Source: Euwallacea fornicatus
Lineage: Eukaryota; Arthropoda; Insecta; Coleoptera; Curculionidae
NCBI RefSeq assembly: GCF_040115645.1
Contig: NC_089542.1
Span: 7,068,001-7,132,000 of the forward strand
Length of the DNA: 64,000 bases
Reading direction: 5' to 3'
The translations under genes and the position numbers were made by a program. The notes under the pieces were generated by a model. The model saw nothing but the letters and a program-made list of their open reading frames with translations, did no database searches and was not told where the DNA came from. Of this stretch, positions 25,101 to 35,739 are shown one piece after another. The stretch's first letter is position 1. Every line of letters begins with the position of its first letter.

Positions 25101-27265
25101 ATTTAAATGACAAAAATTATTCAAATTATATGATAAATAAGTTCAGTGTCAACTTTGACGCGTTTAATTAAGTGAAAATGGAAGTTTAATTAATTTATTA
25201 AGAGATGAATAAAGTGGGTATTAATCATACGTTTTAAATTAAAATTAACTTGGTAATGTAATTTATGGCATATTGAACTCTTCAAACATTGCGACTTTTT
25301 GCTAAGTTTCGGACTTTGTAATTCTTACCATTTGAAATTAGCATTTTCACCTCCTAGTACTATAAATAATAACAAAGGCCGTTTTGGCAGATAGAGGCAT
25401 TACAATCAAGAAGTAGCATCATCGTTATTTAGACCATTTAGTACCCTTTCACACAATGTATCACGGGATTCACTTCCCATTTTAATTTTTTTGATGAGGA
25501 GACTTTGTAGGGGGTAGGGATGAATCATGTACGTTACCATGGGTCACTCTTGAAACTACACACATCGGAAAAAGTTTACGGATATTTTTATAAATAAACT
25601 GAAGATCTTCTAAAACTAATTAGAAAATAAAGTTATGCATTTATGATGTTTCATAGGGTTTAATCTACAACAAAACTAACCTTTTCTTTTTTCTAAACGA
25701 TATTGATTTATTCGTAAGAAGTAAATATAACTAAATATGCCCTTTTTTTAACTTAATAAGACATGCTTAACAACAGAAAAAAATGAAGTTTAATACAAAG
25801 TATGACCTGCGCAGTTGTTAATTGCCACCCTAATTGTATCATTCATCCTTAAAATAATGTTGTTGAGTTCCACTTGTGGTATCCTTCGACATTCTTCTTA
25901 CAGTGGCTCTCGGAATCGAAAGGCATCGTCAACGTTGGTCATATATGGCGAAATTGTTGTTTGAAGCATGTTCCAGACATGCTCAATTGGATTCAGATCT
26001 GGCGATTGTGCTTGTCATGACAATGCAACGATTTCTTCTTTGGTCCACCAGTCTGTCATAATACCGACGACATCTAGAAAAGTATTATCATGCATGATGA
26101 GAAAGTTTTGGCCAACAGTGCTAGCAAATGGTCGGACTGTAGGATCAAGATGATATCGATGTACTGTCGAGCTGTTAAGAATCGACTTGGAAAAACGAGG
26201 TTGGTTCTGCCTTCAATCGTTACTCTGGCCCATACCATTATCTTACCACGTCTATAATAATGGACTTTTTGGACATGTCGTTCAATATTTCCAGACCATC
26301 TTTACACTCTTATTCGATGAGAATTTGTATGACACCCTGGTAGTTTCACATACGCTCAAAATTGTTCCTAGGAATCACACGCCGTACATTAAGAAGGTAC
26401 TCATTGCATTCAGTATGGGGTTTCAGATTCTATTCCAGGCCCCAGTTAAACAAAGATTCATATCATCTGCTTCGAATTTATTGCCCATGTATAGCGGCAC
26501 CGTTGCATACATTTTAGCTAAATAATTGTAAATTTTTCTTAGCATGCTTTTTTCCTGTGTTATTTTAAAAAATAAAATAAATAAACGATCCGCTTCCAGT
26601 TATAGATTATACATATTTACCAACATGTCTCATATTTTAGGCCTCCATTGGAGTGTTCCAAATCAGCCCCAAAGCTCTCCAGTATCGAAGAAATCTTCAA
26701 TGAGGAAGAGGACGATCTTTTCGGATGTTCTCAAAAGCTTTACAAAGACATTCTTAAATCGTATGAAAGGATTCATTTGCTGGAACGTAGCAAGTACTAC
26801 GACTGGAGGAAACCTGGAGGCAACTGGAACAAGGTCCCTGCAGTGCAAAGTCATACAATAGAACCCTCAAAGAATGTCTCATTTACCGATGAAACCCTAG
26901 TCCCGGAAGTGCTTGAAGAAACACCACCGGAAACTCCAGACCAAAAATCGGAAATCTTGGACTTCAAGATTGGGGGCGAAGTGCATGCGTTCGTGAATCC
27001 CATTATCAGCAAGGGTCTGATGGATCAAGAGCAGGTGTCTTTAGTTCCTGTGGGAGAACCTTTAACGGACTTTAGTTCGTTGAAAGTATATAAAAAGAGA
27101 ACTTTCGCGGACGGGGGGAAAGATTTTAGCGCGTGCGCCATGTTCCTGTCGGGAGAGACCGTGAGTCAACTCGAGCATATTTTTCAAACTCACTGTTCCT
27201 TTGGAGGCGATCGAGGGGAGGAAGACATTACCGGGAGCAAATTAAATACCACATTAACAGTGTAG
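22106..27265 (+). CDS. FAM43A: FAM43-type PTB/PID-domain adaptor protein, two coding exons
   Basis: Exon 22106-22773 and exon 26641-27265 (acceptor CATATTTTAG) join in phase to give 430 aa; vertebrate FAM43A has about 423. Residues about 55-200 are a phosphotyrosine-binding (PID) fold: YHVAYLGNVVTGWAKGDGC near the start, FCWVYRHEG and LRCHAVLC in the middle. The joint between exons gives RPPLECSKSAPKLSSIEEIF, which matches the conserved PPxExSxSAPKLxSIxED segment of FAM43 proteins, so the splice is well supported. The C-terminal half is acidic and Ser/Pro-rich. FAM43 proteins are poorly understood cytoplasmic adaptors. The 3.9 kb intron carries two Tc1-like insertions, and the first abuts the exon 1 donor. 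A candidate AATAAA lies at 27608-27613. FAM43A and B cannot be told apart here; insects probably have one copy. Confidence 0.9.
22777..24064 (-). mobile_element. Tc1-like element inserted at the exon 1 splice donor
   Basis: The left end CAGTGGCGGATAAAAGTTTA follows a TA at 22775-22776, and the right end (reversed) reads CTGTTGACAAAAATTTAG, a degraded partner. It encloses a dead minus-strand transposase running from MGEAKCISNN near 23968 through LKHGGGSVMIWGGF near 23390 to SPxLNPIEHL-like sequence near 23100, with many stops. The insertion point is three bases into the intron, so the element supplies donor positions +4 onward. Confidence 0.75.
24065..25804. other. Intron spacer of the FAM43-type gene
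   Basis: AT-rich intronic DNA with no recognisable exon, RNA gene or transposon end. The plus-strand frame at 24530-24793 is polar low-complexity sequence and was not called. Confidence 0.4.
25805..26400 (-). pseudogene. Tc1-like transposase relic inside the FAM43 intron
   Basis: Minus-strand frames give KIMVWARVTIEGRTNLVF near 26220, RFLTARQYIDIIL near 26170, a MHDNTFLD site near 26090 in place of DNAxxH, and QAQSPDLNPIEHVWNMLQ near 25990, then a C-terminal RMNDTIRVAINN near 25830. This is the domain order of Tc1-type enzymes of the same broad subgroup as the 61.6-63.8 kb element. It has frameshifts and stops, and no ends were found. Confidence 0.72.
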
Positions 27266-27613
27266 TGCGTTATAGAGGTAAATCAGGGGTGCTTGTATAT
27301 ATACTTATTATTAATACATATATGTATTGCATATAGGACTACTCGGTAACTAAAGATCCAATAGTTTGTACTTAATGTACGGAATTGGATAACAATCCAA
27401 CATCTGCAACTTATTAATCTCAAAATGGTTATGACAAACTTAAAGGGGTTATACGGACCCTTGCGGTGAAGAGTTCTTACATAGAAATCCCTAGTCAGCA
27501 GTGAGCAGTTTTGGCTTCAGTGTCATGTTTATTCAAAAACGTAATGTTTATTCATTGATAGCAAAATATTTAATTTATTTTTATTAAAAATAACGCAAAA
27601 AAAATGTAATAAA

Positions 27614-28010
27614 GATTCAAAATGACGACTCTCCCAACCGGGTTACGTAAATTTGTTGCTTCAATTATTGAATCGCCCACTCGTCATAAGATGTGTGGAT
27701 CTTACTGCAAGAAAAGAGAAGCTGCATCACTCTTTTCAACAGTTCCTCTTGTTTGGTTACAGGAGGTTCATATACCAACAACTTGACGTATCTCAAAAGA
27801 AAAAATCAAACAGGCTTAAATTGGGACTATGTGCTGGCCACCTAATAGATCCGTCTCTTCCCATTTAAAAAAACGTCGGTGTAAATGATCCTACATAATA
27901 CGGACAAACTCTACAGCTGCACCATCATGTTGGAACCATATTCTATCTTGCATCTCCATAGGAACATTTTAATAAATGTCCTTAATAAAACAGAGGAAAC
28001 AAAAAAACGT
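27614..28010 (-). pseudogene. C-terminal relic of a DDE transposase (second family)
   Basis: The minus-strand reading includes KMFLWRCKIEYGSNMMVQL and, further on, a FKPV-FFLLRYVKLLVYEPPV segment that matches the family's LTPLDFFLWGHVKSLVYETPV landmark. Frames shift twice, and the ends are unknown. The relic lies just right of the FAM43-type 3' end. Confidence 0.6.
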
Positions 28011-28911
28011 TTATTTTGTTTGTTTCCATTTCATTCACTTAAGCTGAATATCGCAGTTTTTTGTCGAAAAATTACTCTGGAGCCAAAAGGGCTTATTTTT
28101 TATTAGAAGTTTCTATGCAAAAACTATTCACCGTAACGTCCCCTATAACCTTATTAAGTTTGGCACAATCTTTTTGGAAAAGTCTGTCTGTCAAGTTTTC
28201 ATATAGTGAGACTTTAAAGCAGGATCCAAAAATGCCAATTGTACAGGATGTTTTATTTTTAAGGCACCTTGTGGAGACTCGAAGTTACATTCGTGTTCGG
28301 GCTATTAAGATATACAAGGTGTCTGTAAAAGGTGTGTATAAAATTCTACCGTAGGTTTCTGACGGGAAAACATGACGATTTAACCGAATTTACTTTAGTC
28401 CAAAAGTGGATGGTTTCAAAATATAGCATGTAAAAATGAAGATTAAGAAAAGGAAAAAAATTAATTACTTCGTTTGTGATGCTCCTATCTGAACAACATG
28501 TTGCATCGGATGCGTTTTAGGGGCGAAAAATCAGAATCCGCGTACATTTTAAATGCAAATTGTAGAGGGTGCTGTCTGCGCTAGATGATATCTTTTTAGA
28601 AGGTGCGTAACTTTTTTAATACCTGGTATAAAATCTATTTATGACCAACTTTATGTTTCATATAGGTTTTATGAAAAAAAGGGATCCTGGTACAAGTCCC
28701 AACGAGCATTCCTTCTTGAAATTCTTAAAGTTTAAAATTCGCTGCATGCATTGAAAGATAACTTATTACATCATATTTATTTGTGCAGTTAAAACGAAAG
28801 AAAATCAAATATTCCATTAATCTTTAATTCTCACCATTTTTTTCAAATCTACATGTTTTCGTTTGACTATATCAATTTTTTATTATTTATTTTACTGCTG
28901 TACTGTAGGTA

Positions 28912-30287
28912 CGGTATTGTGCAAAAAGATAGCAACTATTTGGATAATATAATATATTATTCAATAGAGATGTTATAATCAATATTTAGTGTAATAGCCC
29001 TTTTGTTTTATTACTGCTGCACATCTTTTCGACATAGATTCAATTAATTTCTTGATGTAGTCTCCATCCAATTCGTTCCAAGCTGTCTCGATTGCGACAA
29101 ACAAATCATTGGTGTAACTATAATTTTGACTTTGAATTTTAGTGTCAACGTAGTGCCATAGGTTCTCAATCGGATTTAAATCCGGGAATTGAGACGGCCA
29201 AATCATTACAGTAATATTTTCTTTTTGAATCCATTCTTTGACAAACCTAGACACATGCTTCGGATCGTTATCATGTTGAAAGATTACTGTTAGTGACATA
29301 AGTTCGTCCATGTAAGACACTTAATGTGTTTGGAGAATGTCCTTGTACTTGAAACGATCCATTATTCCACTGATTCTAACAATAGGACCCATTCCAAATG
29401 AAGAGAAACAGCCCCATACCATGACGTTTCCTCCTCCATGTTTAATAGTACGGCAAAAGTATCTTTTGTCCAGTTTTTTGCCAGTAGGTCTTCTTACGTG
29501 TAATATCCCATCACTATTAAATAAATTGTATTTGAATTCATCGCTGAAAACCACTTTTTTACAATCATCTATTGACCAATTACAATGATCTTGTGCAAAT
29601 CGAAGTCGGACCTTTACATTTTTTTTGGACAACAATGGTTTCTTCGCAAGACGATGTGCTTGTAAAGCAGCATCAAGTAACCTCCTTCTTACCGTACTTG
29701 AGCTAACACTTGTCGCACCCGCTTCTTCTAACTTGGCCAAAATTTGAGAAGATGACAAAAATAGATTTGCTTTGGAGATTCATAGTAGTAATCTGTTCAT
29801 TCTGGGAGTGGTTTTTCTGGGTCTTCCTGGTATGGATGCTGGACCAGCTTCACCAGAAATTCTAAACTTTTTAATTATTCGGCTAACAATAGACTTATGA
29901 AGTTTTAAACTTGTCGCAATTTCACTTTGCATTGCGCCGTCTTGAAAACGCTTTATAACCAATTTTCTAACTTCCGGAGATATAGTTTTGGCACGAACCA
30001 TTTTGAATTTACTAAATATTAATATATTCTTCGTTCACCAAGCAATAAAACCGAATAAAATGAAGAAAATGACATGGTATCTAGTAGTTGCTATCTTTAT
30101 GCACAAATAGACTTAAAAAAATATATATATATTTTAGATTCAGGTTACCCTTTTTTTTTAAATGAGCATATATTGGCAATTGTAAGAAAACAATATTTAT
30201 AAATAAATAAAATAAAAATAGATATCCACAAAGAAAACATCATTGACATCATATTATTAAAAGTTGCTATCTTTTTGCACAATACTG
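28912..30287 (-). mobile_element. Nearly intact Tc1-like transposon nested in palindrome copy B
   Basis: TA dinucleotides at 28910-28911 and 30288-30289 flank inverted ends CGGTATTGTGCAAAAAGATA (left) and, reversed, CAGTATTGTGCAAAAAGATA (right). A second copy of the GTTGCTATCTTTnTGCACAA motif lies at about 30085-30107, inside the right end. The element is about 1376 bp and holds one transposase frame with only two stops. Confidence 0.92.
28979..30001 (-). pseudogene. Tc1-like transposase, one frame broken only by two stop codons
   Basis: From MVRAKTISPE at 30001 to the stop at 28979 the frame never shifts: 340 codons interrupted by TGA near 29780 and TAA near 29320. The order is a helix-turn-helix (DGAMQSEIATSLKLHKSIVS), a GRPRKT linker, a second HTH-like block (SSTVRRRL), first catalytic VVFSDEFKYNLFNSDG, KHGGGNVMVWGCFSSFG, second catalytic IFQHDNDPKHVSRFV, and third FPDLNPIENLWHY. 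This is a complete Tc1-family DD34E enzyme. The TGA falls where the family usually has Arg, consistent with CGA to TGA decay. It is probably inactive but young. Confidence 0.92.
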
Positions 30288-30745
30288 TATATGTATTTTA
30301 AAGTTAATTTTAGAGACATTCAGCGAACTGCATGCTTGAAAAAACTCAACAAGGTATGCTCACAGGGAATTGTATCAAAATGCATTTTTTTCATAATACA
30401 CTGAAGAAATCACAAATTTAGTTATATATAGATTTTGTACTGGGTGATAAAAAAGTGATTATCCTTTACTAAGAATTCACCTAGCGCTGACTGCGCCCTC
30501 TACAATGGGTATCGAGAACATACACGGATTCTGATTTCTCACTGCTAACAACCCCCGCATGCGACATTTCGTTCACATAATAGCTTTAAAAACGAAGTAA
30601 TAATTTTTTTTTAATCTTCACTTTGATGTCCGAAATTTTGATAATCGCCCACCTTTGGACTTGGGTAAATTGGGTAAAATCGTTATGTTTTCGCCTCGTA
30701 AATCTATGATAGAATTTTATACAGAACTTTCAAAGACACCCTGTA

Positions 30746-31138
30746 TATCTTTTGAATTGTCACTGCATTATCAAAAGCTTTCCATACATTTGTTACACTG
30801 TATAAACGCAACAGGATTATTTTGAAAGATATTTAACTTAATGTTTGTTTTATTTACCCACACAACTGTCGCGTACAACCAGGCTTGCGATAGCGTTGTT
30901 CCCAAAACATTGTCTTCCGATGTTTTAATACTATTTGATCCTTTTCACACATGAAAATTTCTACAGAGAATGTTCATTTTCCACAAAGGACATGTTTATC
31001 TGCCGCAGTTTCAAAGAATATGAAAGAGCAAAAATAAGATAACACCGTGTAAACACTATGCTAAATGAAAGCTATTATTTGAAAAATCAAACAAATTTCA
31101 TAGTACGCATTTTTGCTGGCGATTCAAAGCATTAAGTC
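30746..31138. other. 5' flank of the NRF-6-like gene
   Basis: About 390 bp between palindrome copy B and the NRF-6-like start codon. It must hold the promoter and 5' leader. No specific element is clear. Confidence 0.4.
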
Positions 31139-34100
31139 ATGAAAAAACTACAATTTTTAACAAGCCTCTTGTTACTGGTAATTTTTGGAGTGAAAATGGC
31201 ACCTGGACAAGAGATTCCAGATCTGTCAGACCTGGATTCAAGCCAGTTGGAAAACATCGCTCTAGACTTTCCCATTAATTTTGCTAAATTGAAGAAGAAC
31301 TTTTGCGAACAGATCAACGGCGAGGAGCGAAACGACTCGTGCTTCAAGCAGCTCAAGATTATCTGCGGAAATGAAACCTTCTTAGATTTAAGTAAGTACC
31401 TCTCTAACTCATCATAATTAACCCTCAAACGCTTCCTCCCTAATAGTGTTCGATGCGTCGTCAAAATTTCCCTACAGTGGCATGCTCGTCAAAACCCGGT
31501 TAGACTTGGGAAGTTACTCCGAATGTATAAATTTAGACCTCACGGTAAACAATACAAGAGTACTAGGGAAACACTGTACTGCAGGACTTATTGTACCCAC
31601 CATAATTCTTCCAGATGATCTTTACAACTTTAATGTGAGTTCTTTAAAGAATTCCAGGCAATTTCGAACTTGCACAAGATTTGCAGGAGACCTATAGACT
31701 CTCCACTTGCATTCCTGATCAATGCACTGCAAAGTACCTCCTTTCTTTGGCTAACATGAGTTCTGCATATCCGCTTTTCAATGACAATATTTGCTCAACC
31801 AAAGACACTATCAAGGATTTGCACTGGGATGCCTACTTGGTAATGTAAGTTGTGCGCGACTATACGGGGTGGTTCGGAAAGTGCCTCGATGCATTGTGGA
31901 AAATCTGTGATTATTGCGAAAAATTTGAATCACTACAACTACGGAAAGTTATGGTGGATATGCAGTTTTCTAATAAGAAAAATAAGCTGCACGGCAAAAA
32001 TGAAGGAAGTTCACGAATTTTGAGATTGATTTAAAAGTTGCCGATTATTGCATGCCAAATTTTCATATCTGAGGATCTGAACGTTTACTATCGTGTCTGA
32101 TTCGTTCTTTGGTTCGCAATTAGAATATTTTTTAGTTCCAGACAAGTTCCTATCTGTCGTGTTTTTAGTAAAAATTCAAATTTCTCAGTAAAGGAAGAAG
32201 AGAAAGTTCGGTACGAGGTAGGGTTTCCTCCAACTTCAATTGCAACCTGACAACTCCTTTGCATATTATCGATCAGGTTGCTGAAGTGGCCTCCATTAAT
32301 TTCTCACCAAAGTTGCGGTAAAAGCTGTCTGAGTTTTTGATGTGTATGTGGATGTGATTGTTCACAATCCTAGAATCTTTGCAGCTGATACCAAGAATGT
32401 CTTATCGGATTAAAGCCCAGGGACAGAGACAGCTAATTACCAGGTACCATGAAGTTTCAATGCATAATTGGACAATTCTCGTATAGTGAGGTGGCGCATA
32501 TCGTCCAAAAATAAGAAACTTGGCCAAATAGTAGCACGACACAAAGGGACGGCATTACTGACTACTCGTTTGATGTAAATTTGCAGATACCCGTTCTCGT
32601 TATTACCAACAACTTTGTATGTCCATTAAAATAAATGTCCTCCCCAAAAAGCTTTTAACGTATGAACGTCCCGGACGGTTCTAAGATTTGTGGACTTCAG
32701 AGGCAGGGTTCACACCCAAACGTGTCGACTCTCTGAAAACCGTACAGGGTGTCCCATTTTTAATGGAATTGTTAAGAGATCCCGCTTGGAAATAAAGATA
32801 CTTAAAAATGATATACGCAATACTTTTCTTCTTTCGCAAAAAACAAATAATGGTATAAACAATTTTCCATAGATCTCTTGGTTTCTATAATACAGAGTGA
32901 AATTGAAATTGTCGAATTTTGGGGCTTCTTCTGTAACTTTTTTTTAATTTAAAAGAACTTTGTAATATGTGAAACCGGATCCTCATATATTTTTTTACAT
33001 ACAATTCATTAGTATATAAAATTTCCTACTCGTCTAACTATTTTTGAGATACAGACCAAACTTAAATTTTTTTTAAGGGAACACCTTGTATTTAATTAAT
33101 CTTTATATACCTAATACACCTTTTTGAAGCACTTTTCAGCAATATATAACACTATTGGGAAGCATCCCTGTACATACACAGTCCTGCAATAGTGCGTAAG
33201 ACTTCTTTAGCTTCTATACTAAAAAAATGTATGTTTTTTCTTCTGCAGGATTACACACGACTGAAAGCGTATTTCCAGAAATTATTTTCTAATCTACGGA
33301 GTAACCTCAAAAAATGTGACGACATATAACTTCGTTTCTTTAAAGGGAACCCCCCAATTTTTTATTATTTTTGGACTTGTCGTTAAATTTTAATGTCGGT
33401 TTATGTAGGGTGTTCTATTTTTAAAATTTACCGTTTGAGGGTGATTCGGAAAAATTTGACAGCTGCAAAGTTGTACAGAACACGATATTGTGTGCTAATC
33501 GCTGTGAATTACGGAATCAGTCTTCTGGGACTCGAAGAGGACCTCATAAGCTACGTTTTGACGTATTTTAGTTTTAAAACATTCTTTCAGAACTGCTGAA
33601 ACACGCCTCTGAATTTGTATGACTTCAAACCTCAATAACTTGCTCATTTGAAAAGGAATACTTCAATTTTATCGACGGTATCGTTTTCAAAATTCAAAAA
33701 TCTTCAACTTTTGTTAACATTAACTTATAATTAAGCCCAAACATTTTTTAGTTTCCGAAAATTCCCCTTTTTTGGCTTCTAAAGACTGATGAAAATGAAA
33801 CAAGGATGGATTCTTTATCTACGAAGGAAAGATTAAACCTTTTTATCTTTTTTTAACACTCACTTTATTCTTTTTCTTTTAAGGAAACTGTAGATCCAAT
33901 TTATATTATTTAGTTATGAGTATACTAGTGCATCTCTTATTAAATTACCTTTAATTTGATATACTACAGTGAATAAGTTTCCATTTGAAAATAAAAAGTT
34001 AGTAAGAATAGCTGGAGAGAGGAGAACAATATGAACATAGAAAATAATTTATTCAATATGTTTTGTAAAATACAATTATACGTGTTTAAGCATTTTTAAA

Positions 34101-35694
34101 AAATATGAGATTTATGAAAATTATATACGGGTTGCATTACTTTTTACAAGCGCTGTATTTTCAACATACTCATATATTAATCTGGTTTCAGTATATACTT
34201 TTTTCAAAGTACATATTGTACTACTGAGATAAGTTATCCTTGAACATAACAAATCGAACAACATAAATATTACTTAATTTGGATTTTATATACTTTTTTA
34301 GTTTTATATCAATTTTCACCACTTTTTTGATAAATTGTAAGCGTTTTCATTTCAATCATTACTGGATATTAATTTTGGCAAAAGTTATAATTAATTTGTC
34401 ATTATACAGGGTGAAATCAATAACTCCTTTTTGATATAGATTTCTGAACACCTTGTATAAGAATCTGAAGACACTATGAGATACCTTTGTATGCAGTTGT
34501 GAAGCTTTATACTTCGTTCACATTCCTTTTTTTGATTTATGACAAAATATCCGTTCTGAAACGAATTACAATTTTTTAACAAAGACACACATTCATGTTC
34601 GGGATATTAAAATGTACAGGGTGTCTCTAAAATTTTTTTTATAAAATTCTACCACAGATTTCTGAGACAAAAACATAACGATTTAACCCAATTTACTTTA
34701 GACTAAAAGTGGAAAGTTTTCAAAATGCAGGGCGCTAAAGTAAAGATTAAAAAAAAAGAAAAGAAAAATTACTTCATTTGTAATACTCCTACCTGAACAA
34801 TATGTCGCAGAGAGCGGGGATTGGAATTCGTATGCATTTTCAATGCATATTATAAAGGGTGCTGTCAGCACAAAGCGAACTTTCTTTAAAAGCGCATAAC
34901 TTTTTTATTATTTAGTATAAAATTTATTTATGATCTAATTAATGTTTTGTTGTAAGTTTTATGAAGAAAGGTCTCTTGATATGAGTTCTTCCGAGTCCCT
35001 TCTTCAAATATTTGAAGTTTAGAGTTCGCTGTATTCCATGAAAAATAACTTTAAAGTATATATTTGTTGATGTAGGACAGGTAAAATTCGACGTTTTTAG
35101 AGGGAATCTACGAAATAGTAAGAAACCCAAAAAAAAACTAATAAAATATTCTCAATATATTTTTTTGAAATAAATTCAATGTCGATTTAAAATGTTGTAT
35201 CATTATTTGTTCTGGCCTTATAAACAAAAGTTAGATTTCTAGCATTTTCGAAAATCCTCTTATTTTTTTTATTTCGCTAGGTACATAAAAATAACTTTTA
35301 CATTATTAGGACACTTTTATGAGTAAATTACTGTGATAAAGATAATAATTGTTAAGTCCGTGGTTTTTAAAGTTATGACATAAAGTTGTATTTTTTTAAT
35401 TATAAATCTTTTTTATTTTTGGCATCATTAAAAAGACATTTTTTCCTCTTTAAGATTAACTATAATTTGAAGGATTTCATATTAAATTTATATTATTCTA
35501 TTTTTACAAAAAATATTTTTGCCATAGGTGACTGTGATATTGACGTAGAGCCAATGATGCGCGTAACTAAGACTCGTAGACAAATTATACAATTAAGAAA
35601 TTGACAAAACGGTTGTCATCATAGTAGTTTTTAATTTTTAGATATTTTAGACAAAATGATTGAAAATTATGAAAAATATGATATGTTGAAATGC

Positions 35695-35739
<45 letters not shown>

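Larger units (their letters stand above)
28313..30745. repeat. Palindromic element, copy B, split by a Tc1-like insertion
   Basis: The left end TACAAGGTGTCTG and right end AGACACCCTGTA are inverted partners. The arms share the landmark blocks of the copies at 20.4 and 34.6 kb (TTTCTGACGGGAAAACATGAC, and the GGTGCTGTCTGCGCTAG block against TGACTGCGCCCTCTACAATG). A complete Tc1-like element (28912-30287) sits near the palindrome centre, so the palindrome itself is only about 1.06 kb. The insertion must be younger than the palindrome. Confidence 0.85.

Noticed and set aside
26187..26525. 112-codon plus-strand frame with hydrophobic stretches
   Set aside because: It overlaps, antisense, a recognisable Tc1-like transposase relic and has no independent support.
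31132..31464. 110-codon minus-strand frame
   Set aside because: Antisense to exon 1 of the NRF-6-like gene, which has a signal peptide and conserved NRF domain on the plus strand.
31639..31661. A 23-base GT-AG segment in NRF-6-like exon 2, as a possible micro-intron
   Set aside because: It is too short for splicing, and its removal does not restore the reading frame.
35697..35739. ATT array considered as a possible regularly spaced repeat (CRISPR-like)
   Set aside because: It is a simple uninterrupted triplet run with no spacers, in a eukaryotic intron.
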